Below are positions 5,508-6,973 of a DNA stretch of 6,973 nt, one piece after another. The first letter of the stretch is position 1. Every line of letters begins with the position of its first letter. The notes beneath the pieces are model-generated. The model was given only the letters and a program-made list of their open reading frames with translations. It did no database searches and was not told the DNA's origin. The position numbers were made by a program, and so were the translations under genes. This DNA is from Chloroflexota bacterium (GTDB taxonomy: Bacteria > Chloroflexota > Anaerolineae > UBA1429): the NCBI GenBank assembly GCA_012513725.1, contig JAAZBQ010000721.1, positions 1 through 6,973 on the forward strand, read 5' to 3'.

Positions 5508-6275
5508 TCAGCAATCCAGGTGCGCGAGCGCCTCGGCGAGGCTACAACGCCCCAGGAGGCGCGGGTAGCGGAACTCGCCCGTGCTCAGCAGGTGCTCGGC
5601 GCGCTCTGCGTTCAGGTTCCCCTCGTTGGTGACAAACTGGCCCCACCAACCCAGGCCCGTCTTGGCGTCGGGATCGGTCGGCGTGAGGCTCTCGATGTAC
5701 GTGCGGGGCAGGATCGCCTGGATCGGGGGCAGGTTGTTCACCCAGGAGCCGCACTGCACCCGCTCGGTCCCTGGCGCCTCTCGGACGACGGCCCGGAGGC
5801 ACTGGCGCAGGTCATCGACGAGGGCGTCGGAGTCGGCAAAGGGCGAATCGGGCATCACGGCGTTGTAAAAGTGGAGTGACACCAGCCCCGCTTGGCGCTC
5901 GACGCCGTAGCGAAAGCAGCCGTACCACGTGTCCGCCGGCGGCTCGGAGCGCCAGCGAGCCAGGAACCGGTCGACGGCCTGATCTAGGAGCGGTGCGGCG
6001 TCCCGCCCAAAGGCAGCGAGATCTTGCGCCGGAGCATGCTGCCGGAACACGCCCTCGAACCGCTGCAGCACGACGCCCCGCGCCGCCTCGGCCTCCTCCG
6101 GCGTTCGGCCGTGGTCGATCGGCATGCCGAGGATCATGGTCCACTGACTCAGCGCGTGCGCAAATGACGCATCGCCCCGCACGGCGCTGCAAAAGGCGTG
6201 GTTCGCCTGCAGGCCCAAGAGCGGCCGCAGCGAGTGGGCGAACGCCTCGACGTTCGTGGCAGTGACGACGTGCAC
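5508..6275 (-). CDS. Conserved-looking hypothetical protein, 255 aa
   Basis: I do not recognise this family. The protein appears soluble, with no signal peptide or membrane segment. The first half is helical and Ala/Glu/Arg-rich, for example around residues 60-110. The second half looks like a compact alpha/beta domain with distinctive motifs: TWYGCFRYG (116-124), LVSLHFYNAVMPDSPF (131-146), CGSWVNNLPPIQAILPRTY (175-193), GWWGQFVTNEGNLN (209-222) and GEFRYP (233-238). These Trp-, Pro- and Asn-rich strings suggest a conserved ligand-binding surface. The start is GTG at 6273-6275, because no in-frame ATG exists before residue 46; the ribosome site is weak (AGGG 11 bases upstream). It begins 5 nt after the stop of the glycosidase-like gene, so the two are probably co-translated. 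The last codons encode Leu-Asp-Cys. A substrate-handling partner of the upstream propeller protein is possible, but that is only context. Confidence 0.75.
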   Translation of the reverse strand: MHVVTATNVEAFAHSLRPLLGLQANHAFCSAVRGDASFAHALSQWTMILGMPIDHGRTPEEAEAARGVVLQRFEGVFRQHAPAQDLAAFGRDAAPLLDQAVDRFLARWRSEPPADTWYGCFRYGVERQAGLVSLHFYNAVMPDSPFADSDALVDDLRQCLRAVVREAPGTERVQCGSWVNNLPPIQAILPRTYIESLTPTDPDAKTGLGWWGQFVTNEGNLNAERAEHLLSTGEFRYPRLLGRCSLAEALAHLDC

Positions 6276-6280
6276 GGCGC

Positions 6281-6973
6281 CTACAGCCCTACGTCGCTGG
6301 TCGAGAACGAGGCCATGCGGATCTCGTTCGTGTTGTTCGCCCGGGCGGCCTCCCAGTACACGTACACCTCATCGTCCACCCGCAGCCAGTGGGAGTAGCG
6401 CCAGGTCTGATAGTCACCCGGCGTGGCGCTTACCAGCAAAGGTTCTGCCGGGGTGAGGTCGACATAAGATGCGAGGTCGGGCGAGTAGGCCAGGCCGGTG
6501 GCAATGTTGTACACCGGATCCCGCCAGCCGACTGGCGAGCCCTCATAGACCACCAGGTAGCCCACGGCCATCGGCAGAACGCAGGCCGGCCGCGTGTAGA
6601 AGTGGTGCCAGCCATCGTTCTCCAGGAACGGTTCTTCGGAGGCGGGCTCCCAGCGCTCGCCGTCGTCGCTCACGAACTGCCAGGTCCGCTCCACCCGATC
6701 ATGGCCGATGACGAACATCCGCCACTGCCCGCCATCCCACAGGACGTAGGGGTCCTTGTAACCGACGACCCGGGCAAACCCGTCGTCGGGCCCCTCGGCG
6801 CGCAAGACCGGCCGCGCCGTCTCGGGCCGGAACGCTGCGGGGTGATCGGCGTCATCCCAGCGCAGGATGGCCCAGCCGTCCTCGAGCCCCGCACAGCCGT
6901 ACAGCCGATAGCGCCCGGTGTCAGGATCCCGCACCAGGCAGGGCCGCTCGAACCCCGCCACGCTGGCGTCCTC
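6281..6973 (-). CDS. Five-bladed beta-propeller glycosidase-like protein, C-terminal part (runs off right edge)
   Basis: 230 codons are visible and the 5' end lies beyond the window; the open frame continues through 6973, and the GTG at 6959-6961 is internal rather than a convincing start. The sequence repeats blade-like units of the GH43/GH32/GH62/GH130 propeller superfamily (numbered from the first visible residue): ERPCLVRDPDTGRYRLYG (9-26), YKDPYVLWDGGQWRMFVIG (72-90), FYTRPACVLP (125-134) with YLVVYEGS (139-146), DPVYNIATGLAYSPDL (152-167) and YSHWLRVDDEVYVYWEAAR (193-211). Each unit pairs a Pro-containing strand with an aromatic 'W/Y-x-M/L-F/Y' strand. Candidate acidic active-site residues are D74 (KDP), E144 (YEG), D152 and E208 (YWEA), but I cannot assign nucleophile or acid. 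Such proteins hydrolyse or phosphorolyse glycosides; a non-catalytic sugar-binding role is possible. The next gene starts 5 nt downstream. Confidence 0.8.
   Translation of the reverse strand, partial: EDASVAGFERPCLVRDPDTGRYRLYGCAGLEDGWAILRWDDADHPAAFRPETARPVLRAEGPDDGFARVVGYKDPYVLWDGGQWRMFVIGHDRVERTWQFVSDDGERWEPASEEPFLENDGWHHFYTRPACVLPMAVGYLVVYEGSPVGWRDPVYNIATGLAYSPDLASYVDLTPAEPLLVSATPGDYQTWRYSHWLRVDDEVYVYWEAARANNTNEIRMASFSTSDVGL

Noticed and set aside
3811..5568. A 585-codon open frame on the plus strand opposite the sulfatase-like gene
   Set aside because: Its product is a Gly/Val/His/Leu-rich string with no family motifs, typical of the antisense frame of a GC-rich gene. The minus strand here encodes clear sulfatase-family motifs and has a promoter and ribosome site.

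Overview
This is a GC-rich bacterial window (roughly two-thirds G+C by eye) in which every gene I can support lies on the minus strand. The genes are tightly packed, with one 4-nt ATGA overlap, gaps of 5, 7 and 9 nt, and classical Shine-Dalgarno sites. There are no RNA genes, insertion sequences, CRISPR arrays or phage genes. The gene families (paired Gfo/Idh/MocA oxidoreductases, a xylose-isomerase-like TIM barrel, a sulfatase-family hydrolase, a sulfotransferase and a beta-propeller glycosidase-like protein) resemble the sugar-processing islands of GC-rich, often uncultured lineages such as Poribacteria, Latescibacterota, Planctomycetes relatives or Armatimonadota. The taxon cannot be fixed from this sequence, and that placement is an inference.

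Layout in the direction of transcription (right to left). (1) 6973-6281: C-terminal part of a five-bladed beta-propeller protein of the glycosidase type, cut by the window edge. (2) 6275-5508: an unrecognised 255-aa protein, 5 nt behind it, with a GTG start. (3) 5507-5395: a 113-nt gap holding a good sigma70-type promoter (TTGACA, 17-nt spacer, TGC-CATCAT) and the ribosome-binding site of the next gene. (4) 5394-3862: a sulfatase-family hydrolase with Thr where the formylglycine-forming Cys/Ser normally sits. (5) 3854-2865: Gfo/Idh/MocA oxidoreductase B. (6) 2822-2043: a PAPS-type sulfotransferase. (7) 2046-1054: Gfo/Idh/MocA oxidoreductase A, a clear paralogue of B. (8) 1044-247: a sugar phosphate isomerase/epimerase-like TIM barrel. 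(9) 216-189: a perfect 28-bp palindrome, probably a terminator or attenuator. (10) 169-1: the start of a Sir2-family NAD-dependent deacylase, cut by the left edge.

Genes 4 to 8 look like one transcription unit from the promoter near 5435-5463 to the palindrome near 189-216. Gfo/Idh dehydrogenases paired with a TIM-barrel isomerase/epimerase are known from oxidative (3-keto) glycoside and inositol/sugar pathways. Here the pair of dehydrogenases brackets a sulfotransferase, behind a phosphatase/sulfatase-superfamily enzyme lacking the formylglycine residue. The best hypothesis is an undescribed small-molecule pathway that makes, modifies or degrades a sulfated or phosphorylated sugar-like compound. 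The substrate cannot be read from the sequence. Three enzymes in the set show altered canonical active-site residues (Thr nucleophile position, Glu-to-Lys at a metal ligand, Ala-Leu-His-Pro-His in place of Asp-x-Gly-x-His), which makes the unit worth a closer look.
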